Shown: positions 41,896 through 50,302 of the stretch, in pieces
Numbering within the stretch: the stretch's first letter is position 1
Layout of the letters: every line of letters begins with the position of its first letter
Assembly: GCF_019392335.1 (NCBI RefSeq)
Contig: NZ_JAHXRQ010000007.1
Coordinates: 124,001-188,000 of the forward strand
Reading direction: 5' to 3'
Source of the DNA: Mameliella sp. CS4
GTDB taxonomy: Bacteria; Pseudomonadota; Alphaproteobacteria; Rhodobacterales; Rhodobacteraceae
Length of the DNA: 64,000 nucleotides
The notes under the pieces: model-generated
What the model saw: only the letters and a program-made list of their open reading frames with translations
The model's database searches: none
What the model was told of the DNA's origin: nothing
Position numbers and translations under genes: made by a program

Positions 41896-43677
41896 TCAGT
41901 GGTTGTCCCTCGGCAGATCCTTGGCGATGCGCTGGTAGGCCGTCGCCAGTTCCAGGCAGCCGCCGTCGCCCAACTGTCCGACATGGGTGCGATAGATCTC
42001 TTCCCAGGGTGTCTGGCTGACGATCTCCGGCGCCTCCCAGGCCGACTGCCGGGCCGCCCAGTCCTCGTCGGGGACAAGCGCATCCATGCGGCTGGCGTTC
42101 AGGTCCAGCCGGACCCGGTCGCCGGTCTGCAGAAAGGCCAGTCCGCCGCCCACCACCGATTCCGGCGAGGCGTTGAGGATCGACGGGCTTTCCGAGGTTC
42201 CGGACTGCCGCCCGTCCCCCACCGTCGGCAGGTGGGTCACCCCCGCCCGGATCAGCGCATCGGGCGGCTGCATGTTCACCACCTCGGCCGAGCCCGGATA
42301 GCCGACACATCCCACGTTGCGGATGAAGAGAACCGTGCGTTCGTCGATTTCCAGCGAGGCATCATTGATGCGGTCGTGGTAATCCTCGGGTCCTTCGAAA
42401 ACCACGGCCTTCGCCTCGAACACGCCTTCGTTGCCCGGTTCTGACAGGAATCTTTGCCGGAATTCGTCCGAGATCACGCTGGTCTTCATCAGGGCGCTGT
42501 CGAAAAGATTGCCCGACAGCACCTTGAACCCGGCATTTGTGCGCATGGGCGCGTCGTAGCGCTTGATCACGTCGGTATCGAGACTGTCGCACCCGGCAAG
42601 GTTGACGCCCACGTTGTTGCCCGTCGCGGTCATCGCCCCGGCGTGCAACCGCCCGGCGGCCATCAGTTCCCCCATGACCGCAGGCACGCCGCCCGCGCGG
42701 AAAAAGCTCTCACCCAGGTATTCGCCCGCGGGCTGCATGTTGACCAGCAAAGGCACATCAAACCCGATGGTCTCCCAGTCCTTCACGTTCAGCTCCACGC
42801 CGGCATGGCGCGCGATAGCCTGCAAGTGCGGCGGCGCATTCGTGGATCCACCGATGGCCGTATTGACCACGATGGCATTTTCAAAGGCCTCGCGTGTCAG
42901 GATATCCGACGGTTTGAGATCCTCGTAGACCATCTCGACGATGCGCTGCCCGGTCTCATAGGCCATGGCCATGCGCTCGCGGAACGGCGCGGGGATGGCG
43001 CTGGAGCCGGTCAGGGTCATGCCCAGCGCCTCTGACATGGCGTTCATGGTGCTCGCCGTGCCCATCGTGTTGCAATGGCCCAGGCTGGGCGCGCTGGAAC
43101 AGACGCGGCCCATGAATTCCTCGTAATCGATCTTGCCCTCGGCCAGCAGGCGGCGGCTTTCCCAGACGATGGTGCCAGAGCCCGCGCGCTTGCCCTTCCA
43201 CCAGCCGTCCAGCATCGGCCCGCCGTTCAGCCCGATGGCGGGGATGTCGACCGTGGCCGCCCCCATCAGCATGGCGGGCGTGGTCTTGTCACAGCCCGTT
43301 GTCAGCACGACCCCGTCGATGGGATAGCCGTGCAGAACCTCGACGAGGCTCAGATAGGCCAGGTTGCGGTCCAGCGCCGCCGTTGGGCGCTTGCCGGTTT
43401 CCTGGATCGGGTGGACCGGGAATTCCATCGGAATGCCTCCCGCCTCGCGGATGCCCGCCTTGATCCGGTCCATCAGGAAGACGTGGATCTTGTTGCAGGG
43501 CGCCAGGTCGCTGCCGGTATTGGCGATGCCGATGATTGGCTTTTCGCCCTGCAGTTCCTCGCGGGTAAAGGCCTGGTTCTGGTAGCGCTCGACATAAAGC
43601 GCCGTCATGCCCGGATTGTTTGGGTTGTCGAACCACTCCTGCGAGCGGAAACGCTTGTTGGCCCGTGTATCGGACAT
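41896..43677 (-). CDS. IlvD/Edd family sugar-acid dehydratase
   Basis: A 593-residue dehydratase of the sugar-acid branch (L-arabinonate, D-xylonate, D-galactonate types). Fe-S cysteines are seen in APCNKIH, TTGCDKTTPAM and GHCNTMGTASTMNA; further blocks are NTAIGGSTNAPPHL and DGRQSGTSESPSILNASPE. The C-terminal extension WEEIYRTHVGQLGDGGCLE is the mark of the sugar-acid group rather than valine-pathway IlvD. GGGGAGGAAGG precedes ATG 43677, and a 16-base perfect palindrome operator lies 67 bases upstream. Confidence 0.92.
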   Translation of the reverse strand: MSDTRANKRFRSQEWFDNPNNPGMTALYVERYQNQAFTREELQGEKPIIGIANTGSDLAPCNKIHVFLMDRIKAGIREAGGIPMEFPVHPIQETGKRPTAALDRNLAYLSLVEVLHGYPIDGVVLTTGCDKTTPAMLMGAATVDIPAIGLNGGPMLDGWWKGKRAGSGTIVWESRRLLAEGKIDYEEFMGRVCSSAPSLGHCNTMGTASTMNAMSEALGMTLTGSSAIPAPFRERMAMAYETGQRIVEMVYEDLKPSDILTREAFENAIVVNTAIGGSTNAPPHLQAIARHAGVELNVKDWETIGFDVPLLVNMQPAGEYLGESFFRAGGVPAVMGELMAAGRLHAGAMTATGNNVGVNLAGCDSLDTDVIKRYDAPMRTNAGFKVLSGNLFDSALMKTSVISDEFRQRFLSEPGNEGVFEAKAVVFEGPEDYHDRINDASLEIDERTVLFIRNVGCVGYPGSAEVVNMQPPDALIRAGVTHLPTVGDGRQSGTSESPSILNASPESVVGGGLAFLQTGDRVRLDLNASRMDALVPDEDWAARQSAWEAPEIVSQTPWEEIYRTHVGQLGDGGCLELATAYQRIAKDLPRDNH

Positions 43678-43740
43678 ATCCTTCCTCCCCTGGCACGCCT
43701 GCCGATTCTGGCAGGTCTGTTCACTTGTGCGAGCATTCCA

Positions 43741-43756
43741 ATTTGGTATACCAAAT
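43741..43756. promoter_or_regulatory. GntR-type operator between dehydratase and RraA operons
   Basis: ATTTGGTATACCAAAT is a perfect 16-base palindrome carrying TGGTATACCA (43744-43753). It lies between the divergent IlvD/Edd gene (start 43677) and the small secreted protein gene (start 43825) and can control both. Confidence 0.82.
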
Positions 43757-43824
43757 GCAAGCCGCTCGGCGGGAGGCCGGGCGAGAGAAGGCGGAAACCG
43801 CCCCGTTTCGGGAGGACAAGACCC

Positions 43825-44346
43825 ATGACCACACGATCCGCGGCGCACCGCGCGGCGCCGATGATGCTGGCCGCACTTGTGCTGGCGCCCCCCGCACAGG
43901 CAGAGCCGCGCCTGGATCTGGACGCTGTGCGCAGCTGCGTCGAGACGGCGGCGGAGCTTGGCCGGAAACCCACCACCTGCGTCGACGACGCACATGCGCC
44001 CTGCCTGCAGGTCTCGACAGAAACCCCCGCAGTGGCCGGCCTGTGCTTTGCCGAGACGCGGCAGGAATGGTCCGACGCCATCGCCGCGCGCATGGCGGAC
44101 CTGGGCGAAAAGGCCCCGGAACGCATCGCCGCGCTCGCCGGGATCGAGGTGAAATACGACCTGCTGTCGGCCCTGGTCCAATGCGACCGGATGGAAGAGC
44201 TGGCGCTGCTGCGCGAACTGTCCGCCGAGGAAATCCAGCTTCAGAAAGCCCGCTGTACTGCCACCGCCTCGGGGCTGGCTTATATCCGCCTGCTCTGGCG
44301 CCTGCCCGATCCCGACACCCCGCTTGCAAAGGAGACTGACCAATGA
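43825..44346 (+). CDS. Secreted Cys-containing protein of unknown function
   Basis: A 173-residue protein with a signal peptide ending PAQA (residue ~27). The mature domain has cysteines spaced as SCVETAAELGRKPTTCVDD - PCLQ - GLCFAE and two more in QCDRM and ARCTATASG, plausibly three disulfides. The layout recalls LprI/DUF1311-like periplasmic proteins, but I cannot assign it. GGGAGGAC precedes ATG 43825. It overlaps the RraA gene by four bases (ATGA), an odd pairing of a periplasmic protein with a cytoplasmic aldolase-like enzyme. Confidence 0.72.
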   Translation: MTTRSAAHRAAPMMLAALVLAPPAQAEPRLDLDAVRSCVETAAELGRKPTTCVDDAHAPCLQVSTETPAVAGLCFAETRQEWSDAIAARMADLGEKAPERIAALAGIEVKYDLLSALVQCDRMEELALLRELSAEEIQLQKARCTATASGLAYIRLLWRLPDPDTPLAKETDQ

Positions 44347-45041
44347 TCGGAGAACCGCCCCGCCTGACTATCGTCAAGGGCGCCCCCCGCCCCACCGAGG
44401 CCCAGATCGCCGCCCTGAAAGGAGTCGAGACCGCCTTTCTCTGTGACGCGATGGGCGGCATGGGAGCGATGGCCACACCGATAGCCCCGATCGGCTTTGG
44501 CCGTGACCTCGACTGTCACGCGGTGGGTCCCGCACTGGTGGCCGACAGCGGCCCGGCGGACATCATCGCAACGCTGGCGGCGGTCCACCTGCTGACGCCC
44601 GGCGACGTTGTGGTCCATGCCGGCCACGGCAACCAGGACCGCGCCACCATCGGCGACCAGCTGTCCGGCATGCTCAAGAACGCGGGCGCCGCCGGCTTCG
44701 TCACCGACGGCCCGATGCGCGATTACGCCGGTATCGTCGCCGCCGGCCTGCCCGCCTGGTGCACCGGCCTCAACCCGAATTCGCCCTATACCTCGGGGCC
44801 GGGCACGCTGGGCGGAAAAGCCGTGGTCGGCGGCTGCCAGGTGGCCACCGGCGACATGATCGTGGCCGACCGCAACGGCGTCGTGGTGATCCCATTCGCG
44901 CAGATCGACGCAGTCATCGCCGCCGTGCAAGAGGTCCAGCACCTCGAGGCCGAGCTGGAGGCCAAGGTCAAGGATGGCTTCAAGACGCCGCTCGATATCG
45001 AGGCGATGCTGGCGGACGGTTCTGCGGTGGAAATCGGGTAA
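44343..45041 (+). CDS. RraA family protein, aldolase/decarboxylase-like
   Basis: A 232-residue RraA-fold protein. Conserved blocks: AFLCDAMGGMGAM near residue 35, GDVVVHAGHGNQDRATIGDQL and AAGFVTDGPMRDY with the Arg-Asp metal/substrate pair. Members include 4-hydroxy-4-methyl-2-oxoglutarate aldolase and oxaloacetate decarboxylase, alongside the RNase E inhibitor RraA. In this sugar-acid context the aldolase or decarboxylase role is more likely. Coupled to the secreted protein gene upstream. Confidence 0.85.
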   Translation: MIGEPPRLTIVKGAPRPTEAQIAALKGVETAFLCDAMGGMGAMATPIAPIGFGRDLDCHAVGPALVADSGPADIIATLAAVHLLTPGDVVVHAGHGNQDRATIGDQLSGMLKNAGAAGFVTDGPMRDYAGIVAAGLPAWCTGLNPNSPYTSGPGTLGGKAVVGGCQVATGDMIVADRNGVVVIPFAQIDAVIAAVQEVQHLEAELEAKVKDGFKTPLDIEAMLADGSAVEIG

Positions 45042-45043
45042 AG

Positions 45044-45106
45044 GGGGCGCTGCCCCCTCGGCCTGCGGCCTTCACCCCCGGAGATATTTGTCGGAGAGAA
45101 GAAACA
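45044..45106. repeat. Intergenic repeat, family A, inverted, plus a partial direct copy
   Basis: GGGGGCGCTGCCCCC, then CCCCCGGAGATATTTGTCGGAGAGAAGAAAC is an inverted family A unit. A partial unit GGGTTTCTTCTCTCCGGAAATACTC follows at 45118-45144. Together they fill the gap between RraA and the convergent dioxygenase. Confidence 0.66.
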
Positions 45107-45177
45107 GGAGGTCCGCCCCGGGTTTCTTCTCTCCGGAAATACTCAAAAAACAAGACAGCGGGAGGTCCGCTGCGGAC

Positions 45178-46068
45178 TTAGGCAAAGGCGCTCTTGGCGC
45201 CGCCGCTTATCTGGGTCTTGAAGATCGAGGTATTGTCCGGCGCTGGCGGCAAGGGCAGCGTCACCGGAACATCCGCCAGTCGCGGCGTGAAGACCGGCGC
45301 GCCGGTGATCATCCGGTCCTGGAAATCCTCCCAGAACCTGCGCTGACCCAGGGAATGAATATAGCTCGACCCGCCCAAGAGCGGCCAGGCATCGGCGCTG
45401 GCGCATTCGTAGAACAGGATCTTGCGCGCCCGGTCCGAGACATTGGGTGCCGATCCGTGCAGAAGGCGCACATGATGCACCGTCATGTCCCCGGCCTTGC
45501 CGGTCAACGTCACGATCTTTTCCTTCTCGAATAGCGGATCGTCCGGGTCGATGGCCCCGCAGAACACGCCATTCGCGTGGTGGCTCAGCACCGGTCCCCT
45601 GTGGGATCCCGGAATCACCAGCAGGGGGCCGTTGTCCTCGGTCACATCCTCCAGCATCAGGCCGAAGGCCAGCAGAGAGTCATTCGTTGCCGGGTAAAAA
45701 GCCCAGTCCTGGTGCCATTCCACCGCCGCGCCGCCGCCCGGCGCCTTGCAGTTCAGCTTGGCCGTGTTCAGCACCGTGTCCGGGCCGAGGAGGTCGTTCA
45801 GCACCTCCGTCACCTTCGACTGCTTCAGGATGCGGTCGTAAACGGGGTGCTGCTTGTGCGGCAGCTTGATCCGGGTCAGGCGCGGGGTTTCGGCGCAATG
45901 GCCGGTGTCGAGGTCGAAACGCTCGTCGCTTTCGGTCACCGCGCGCGAGGCGTCGATCAGCCCGTCGGTGACGGATTGCAGCTCTGCCAGTTCCTCGGGC
46001 GTCACCACCTGGTCGACCTTGAGATAACCGTTATCGGCGTAGAAGTCCTTTTGTTCGCGGCTCAGCAT
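45178..46068 (-). CDS. Phytanoyl-CoA dioxygenase (PhyH) family protein
   Basis: A 296-residue Fe(II)/2-oxoglutarate oxygenase. Iron ligands: EWHQDWAFYP (H-x-D near residue 120) and the distal His in VHHVRLLHGSAPNVSDRARKI, where the following Arg holds 2-oxoglutarate. Starts MLSREQKDFYADNGYLKVDQV. It is divergent from a LacI gene, and two LacI-type operators lie 29-65 bases upstream, so it is the prime target of that regulator. Substrate unknown. Confidence 0.88.
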   Translation of the reverse strand: MLSREQKDFYADNGYLKVDQVVTPEELAELQSVTDGLIDASRAVTESDERFDLDTGHCAETPRLTRIKLPHKQHPVYDRILKQSKVTEVLNDLLGPDTVLNTAKLNCKAPGGGAAVEWHQDWAFYPATNDSLLAFGLMLEDVTEDNGPLLVIPGSHRGPVLSHHANGVFCGAIDPDDPLFEKEKIVTLTGKAGDMTVHHVRLLHGSAPNVSDRARKILFYECASADAWPLLGGSSYIHSLGQRRFWEDFQDRMITGAPVFTPRLADVPVTLPLPPAPDNTSIFKTQISGGAKSAFA

Positions 46069-46096
46069 CGCCTGTCCTCCCCTGCTGCGCGCCCTA

Positions 46097-46133
46097 TGGT
46101 ATCGATACCACCACTTGCATGGTATCGGTACCA
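46097..46133. promoter_or_regulatory. Tandem LacI-type operators
   Basis: TGGTATCGATACCA (46097-46110) is a perfect 14-base palindrome with central CG. TGGTATCGGTACCA (46120-46133) is a one-mismatch copy, 23 bases centre to centre, i.e. close to two helical turns. A possible lacI-gene promoter TTGCAT (46115-46120), 16 bases, TATCCT (46137-46142) overlaps the second site. Confidence 0.78.
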
Positions 46134-46168
46134 CCCTATCCTGAGTGCTGTCAAATGAAGGGATCGAC

Positions 46169-47173
46169 ATGGACCGCAAGTGGGTGACGATGGGCGATGT
46201 GGCGCGCGCGGCTGGGGTCGGCAAGATCACTGTCAGCCGCGCCCTGCGCACCCCGTCCAAGGTCAGCGCCGACACGCTGGAAAAGGTGCAAAAGGCGGTG
46301 GTGGCGCTGGGCTATGTCCGCGACGAGACCGCGGGCGCCCTGTCGTCCCAGCGCTCTCGGGTTGTGGGGGCGCTGGTCTCGACGCTGGAACAGCCGGTCT
46401 TTGCCTCCACCATCCGGGGACTGGAAGAGGGTCTGAGCGCGGGCGGGCTGCAGCTGCTGCTGGGCAGCACGCGCTACCAGCCAGAGAAAGAGGCGCTGAT
46501 GGTCTCGACCCTGCTGGGCCGCCGCCCGGATGCGCTGGTGCTGACCAGCAGCGACCACACCGAGGACACCCGCCGCCTGTTGTCCGGCGCCGGTCTGCCG
46601 GTGATCGAACTCTGGGAACTGCCGGAAACGCCAATCCATGCCGCCGTCGGATTTTCGAACCGGGCAGCGGGGCATGACATGGCGCGCCATCTGATCGCCT
46701 CGGGACGCCGCGCGCCTGTCTTCCTGCGGACAGACCGCGCCAGCGACACCCGCGCCGACATGCGCGAGAAAGGCTATCTGGATGCGCTGGAGGGGCACGC
46801 GCCGCGCATCCATTCGCTGCCGCCCCGCGAGGACCAGGGCGGGCCGGACTACGGGGCCGAGGGGCTGGCGCAGGTCCTGCAACGCTGGCCCGATACGGAC
46901 GCGGTGATCTGTGTCAGCGATGCGCTGGCGGTGGGCGCGCTTTGCGAGGCGCGCCGCCGGGGCATCGACGTGCCCGGCGCGCTGGCCGTGACCGGCTTTG
47001 GCGACATCGACGTGGCGGGGGCCGCCGCGCTGGACCTGACGACCATCCGCATCGACGGCGCGGCCATCGGACGCGAGGCCGCGCGCCTGACCCTCGCCGC
47101 CTGCGACGGCGAGGACATTCGGGGCAGGCGGATCGACCTGGGTTACCAGCTGATCCGCCGGGCGACGGGTTAG
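46169..47173 (+). CDS. LacI family transcriptional regulator
   Basis: A 334-residue LacI-type repressor. HTH: VTMGDVARAAGVGKITVSRA, with the hinge helix in RDETAGALSSQRSRVVG. The effector domain is periplasmic-binding-like with GLEEGLSAGGLQLLLG, FSNRAAGHDMARHL and VTGFGDIDVAG. It probably controls its own gene and the divergent dioxygenase through the TGGTATCGATACCA sites, in response to a sugar or sugar acid. ATG 46169 precedes the HTH by 7 residues; ATG 46190 is an alternative. Confidence 0.9.
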   Translation: MDRKWVTMGDVARAAGVGKITVSRALRTPSKVSADTLEKVQKAVVALGYVRDETAGALSSQRSRVVGALVSTLEQPVFASTIRGLEEGLSAGGLQLLLGSTRYQPEKEALMVSTLLGRRPDALVLTSSDHTEDTRRLLSGAGLPVIELWELPETPIHAAVGFSNRAAGHDMARHLIASGRRAPVFLRTDRASDTRADMREKGYLDALEGHAPRIHSLPPREDQGGPDYGAEGLAQVLQRWPDTDAVICVSDALAVGALCEARRRGIDVPGALAVTGFGDIDVAGAAALDLTTIRIDGAAIGREAARLTLAACDGEDIRGRRIDLGYQLIRRATG

Positions 47174-48093
47174 TCGCGCCCCTTCTTTGCCTCTTCTTCC
47201 AGGTCCAGCCCGTTCATCCGCGCGATGTGATCGGCAATCCAGGGCACGTAATCCTGGGCATGGCCCTGTGCCTCGACCTGGGCGAAATACTGCCGCGTGG
47301 CAGAAGCCATTGGCGTCAGCGCCCCCGCCTCCAGGGCCATCGACAGGGCATAGCGCACGTCCTTGGAGGCATTGGCCACCGTGAACTTGTGCGCGTCGCG
47401 GTTCCGATTCACCGCGTAATCCATGAAAGTGTCGAAGAACCCGTTGCCCAGCCGGGACGAGCCGATGACGCGCTGGATCGTGGCGGGCGGGATGCCCACC
47501 TTGGCCCCCAGCGATGTCACCTCGCCGTAGAGCGCGGCATAGCTCATGGCGATGGTGTTCATGATCAGCTTCATCTTGTGACCCGCGCCGACGGGGCCGA
47601 CATGGTTGATGTTGCCCGCCCAGCAGTCCAGCACCGGCAGGATTCGCTCGAACACCTCCGGGTCGGCGCCGACCATCGCGTCCAGCGTGCCGGCCTCGGC
47701 CTCCTTGGGCGTGCGGCCCAGCGGCGCGTCCACCATGTGCCCGCCGCGTTCGCCCATCTCGGCGGCCAGCGCCAGCGTCACGTTGGGATCGGAGGTAGAG
47801 CATTCCACCACGATCAGCCCGTCCCGCATCCCGGCAAGGATCCCGTCCTCGCCGCGGAACACGCTTTCGACCTGCGGCGCGTTCGACAGGCAGATGTGGA
47901 TCACGTCGCAGGCTGCGGCCATCTCGCGCGGCGTCGCCACCTCGACCGCGCCGCGCGCCACCAGGTCATCGACCGGTGCGCGGTTGCGGTTGCCCTTGAC
48001 GACCAGCGGGTGGCCTTTTTCCAGCAGGTTCTTTGCCATCCCGTGGCCCATCAGACCAACCCCGATGAACCCGACCTTGACCTTGTCAGACAT
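47170..48093 (-). CDS. 3-hydroxyisobutyrate dehydrogenase-like NAD(P)-dependent oxidoreductase
   Basis: A 307-residue beta-hydroxyacid dehydrogenase. N-terminal GFIGVGLMGHGMAKNL binds the cofactor; the substrate loop VVECSTSDPNVT and the catalytic Lys in GAGHKMKLIMNTIAMSY (about residue 175) are present. The group includes GarR, LtnD and related enzymes acting on tartronate semialdehyde, threonate or similar acids. Its stop overlaps the convergent LacI stop. It is divergent from the LysE operon with a GntR-type operator at 48223 between. Confidence 0.88.
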   Translation of the reverse strand: MSDKVKVGFIGVGLMGHGMAKNLLEKGHPLVVKGNRNRAPVDDLVARGAVEVATPREMAAACDVIHICLSNAPQVESVFRGEDGILAGMRDGLIVVECSTSDPNVTLALAAEMGERGGHMVDAPLGRTPKEAEAGTLDAMVGADPEVFERILPVLDCWAGNINHVGPVGAGHKMKLIMNTIAMSYAALYGEVTSLGAKVGIPPATIQRVIGSSRLGNGFFDTFMDYAVNRNRDAHKFTVANASKDVRYALSMALEAGALTPMASATRQYFAQVEAQGHAQDYVPWIADHIARMNGLDLEEEAKKGRD

Positions 48094-48222
48094 GCGCTTC
48101 CTCCCGTTCTTTCGCGCGCCGGGGCGGGACGGCGCACGGGGCAAGGCGGCACCTGGCCGCAAACGGCCTTTCGCCGTCCCGCACGCCGTTGACATTCCCG
48201 CCCCGGCTGGTTTGATTGCAGA

Positions 48223-48232
48223 TGGTATACCA
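48223..48232. promoter_or_regulatory. GntR-type operator upstream of the LysE operon
   Basis: TGGTATACCA inside GATGGTATACCAAACC, 87 bases before the LysE start and 130 bases from the divergent dehydrogenase start. A possible promoter TTGACA (48189-48194), 17 bases, TTGATT (48212-48217) would place the operator near the transcription start. Confidence 0.72.
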
Positions 48233-48283
48233 AACCGGCCGCCACGCAAGCAGGCCGGGCATCAGCCTGACCGGGAGGAGAAC

Positions 48284-48316
48284 ATGACAGCAACACGGGC
48301 GCCTGCCCCATGCTGA
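48284..48316 (+). CDS. Ten-codon upstream reading frame overlapping the LysE start
   Basis: ATG 48284 has a strong GGGAGGAGAAC ribosome site and encodes MTATRAPAPC, ending at a TGA that lies inside ATGCTGA, where the ATG (48310) is the LysE start. The geometry suggests translational coupling of LysE to this short frame. It may be a leader peptide or the trace of a deleted gene. Confidence 0.5.
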   Translation: MTATRAPAPC

Positions 48317-48918
48317 ATTTTGCGCTGGCCGTCTTCTTTCTGATCATCACGCCGGGACCGGGCGTGCTGTCGACCGCCGGGCTGGGGGCGGCCTATGGCT
48401 TTCGCCCCGGGCTGGCCTATGTGCTGGGGCTTTTTATCGGCACCAACCTGGTGGCGCTGGCGGTGATCTCGGGCGTGGCGGCCATCGTGCTATCGGTGCC
48501 GGTGGTGCGCACGGTTCTGATGGTGGCCTCTATCGCCTACCTGCTTTACCTCGCCGCGCGGATCGCCTTTGCCGGCAGCAAGATCGCCTTCATCGAGGCC
48601 AAGGCCCCGCCCGCCGTGCTCTCGGGCATCCTGCTTCAGGCGATCAACCCCAAGGCCTACGCGGTCAACACCACGCTCTTTGCCGGTTTCCCCTACGCGC
48701 CCGACAACATCATGTTCGAGACGGTATCCAAGCTGATCATCGTCAATACGATCTGGATTCCGATCCATCTGGGCTGGCTGCTGGCCGGGGCCACGCTGCA
48801 CCGGCTGAACCTGCCCGACACCACCCAGCGCCGGATCAACTACGTCATGGCCGCCTCGATGCTGGCGGTCGTGGTTCTTGCCATCTTCGCCGCCGGAGAC
48901 GCCGCCAATGCCCCATGA
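48310..48918 (+). CDS. LysE/RhtB family exporter
   Basis: A 202-residue membrane protein with five to six helices. The N-terminal LNFALAVFFLIITPGPGVLS contains the family TPGPGxL signature; PPAVLSGILLQAINPKAYAVN is the second family block. LysE family proteins export amino acids or related small molecules. It has no good ribosome site of its own and overlaps a ten-codon frame upstream. It overlaps the FAD oxidase gene downstream by 11 bases. Confidence 0.9.
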   Translation: MLNFALAVFFLIITPGPGVLSTAGLGAAYGFRPGLAYVLGLFIGTNLVALAVISGVAAIVLSVPVVRTVLMVASIAYLLYLAARIAFAGSKIAFIEAKAPPAVLSGILLQAINPKAYAVNTTLFAGFPYAPDNIMFETVSKLIIVNTIWIPIHLGWLLAGATLHRLNLPDTTQRRINYVMAASMLAVVVLAIFAAGDAANAP

Positions 48919-50302
48919 CACCGCCATCCGAAGCCTGCAGGACCTGCTGGGCGACCGGCTGAGCACCTCGAACGCCGAACGCACCCTGCACGGTCAGAAC
49001 GAAACCTATTACCCCAACACGCCCCCCGATGCCGTCGCCTACCCGGAGACGACCGAAGAGGTCTCGCAGATCCTGAAAATCTGCCACGCCCGGGATTGTC
49101 CGGTCACGGCCTATGGCGCCGCCAGTTCGCTGGAGGGCCAGCACCTGGCCCTGCATGGCGGCATCAGCCTGGACATGAGCCGCATGAACCGCGTGTTGTC
49201 GGTCCAGCCCGAGGATCTGACCTGCACCGTGCAACCCGGCCTGACCCGCAAGGCCCTGAACGAGGAATTGCGCGCCACGGGCCTCTTCTTCTCGGTCGAT
49301 CCCGGCGCGGATGCCAGCATCGGCGGCATGGCGGCCACCCGCGCCTCGGGCACCACCGCCGTGCGCTATGGCACCATCCGCGACAACGTGCTGGCGCTGG
49401 AGGCGGTCATGGCCGACGGCACGGTGATCCGCTCCGGGAGCCGCGCGCGCAAATCCTCGACCGGCTATGATCTAACGCACCTGATGATCGGCTCCGAAGG
49501 CACACTGGGCATCATCACCGAGCTGACCCTGCGCCTGCACGGGACGCCAGAGACCGTGACCGCCGCCACCTGCCGGTTCGAGGATGTCGAACAGGCGGTG
49601 CACTGCGTCATCACCACCATCCAATGCGGCGTCCCGATGGCCCGGATCGAGCTCTTGGACCACATGATGGTGCGCGGCTTCAACGCCTATGCGGACGCGG
49701 GCCTGCCGGAAAAACCGCATCTCTTCCTGGAATTCCACGGCGCGCCAAAGGCCGTGGCCGAACAGATGGAGACATTCGAGGAGATCGCGGCCGAGTTCGG
49801 CGCCGAGGGCTGGCAGACGGCCAGCACGACAGAGGACCGAAACGCGCTCTGGGCGATGCGCCACAACGCGCATTACGCCTCTGCCGCATTGGGCAAGGGC
49901 AAGCACATCTGGCCCACGGATGTCTGCGTGCCGATCTCTCACCTGGCCGAAGCCGTGGCGCAAAGCCAGGCCGACGCAAACCGCCTGAACCTGACCGCCA
50001 CCATCGTCGGCCATGTCGGCGACGGCAACTTCCACGCCGGTCTGTCCGTCGACCCGAACGACCCCGACGAAATGGCCCGCGCGCATGAGTTTACCCATGC
50101 CCTGGGTGAAACCGCGCTGCGGCTGGGCGGCACCGTGTCGGGCGAACATGGCATCGGCATCGGCAAGCAGAGCTTCATGGATGCCGAACATGGCGCGGCG
50201 CTGGCCTACATGCAGGCCATCAAGCAGGCCTTCGACCCAAAGGGCATCCTCAACCCGGGCAAGCTCTTGCCCGCCCAACCGCAGGCAAGGGCCGCCGAAT
50301 GA
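48908..50302 (+). CDS. FAD-linked oxidase, GlcD/D-lactate dehydrogenase type
   Basis: A 464-residue flavoprotein with a VAO-type FAD-binding domain (PVTAYGAASSLEGQHLA, GLFFSVDPGADASIGGMAATRASGT, LMIGSEGTLGIITELTLRL) and a C-terminal oxidase domain ending VSGEHGIGIGKQSFM. It oxidises a 2-hydroxy acid such as lactate or glycolate to the keto acid, passing electrons to quinone or cytochrome. In this cluster it could clear the hydroxy acid released by the FAH hydrolase, an inference. Overlaps both neighbours. Confidence 0.9.
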   Translation: MPHDTAIRSLQDLLGDRLSTSNAERTLHGQNETYYPNTPPDAVAYPETTEEVSQILKICHARDCPVTAYGAASSLEGQHLALHGGISLDMSRMNRVLSVQPEDLTCTVQPGLTRKALNEELRATGLFFSVDPGADASIGGMAATRASGTTAVRYGTIRDNVLALEAVMADGTVIRSGSRARKSSTGYDLTHLMIGSEGTLGIITELTLRLHGTPETVTAATCRFEDVEQAVHCVITTIQCGVPMARIELLDHMMVRGFNAYADAGLPEKPHLFLEFHGAPKAVAEQMETFEEIAAEFGAEGWQTASTTEDRNALWAMRHNAHYASAALGKGKHIWPTDVCVPISHLAEAVAQSQADANRLNLTATIVGHVGDGNFHAGLSVDPNDPDEMARAHEFTHALGETALRLGGTVSGEHGIGIGKQSFMDAEHGAALAYMQAIKQAFDPKGILNPGKLLPAQPQARAAE

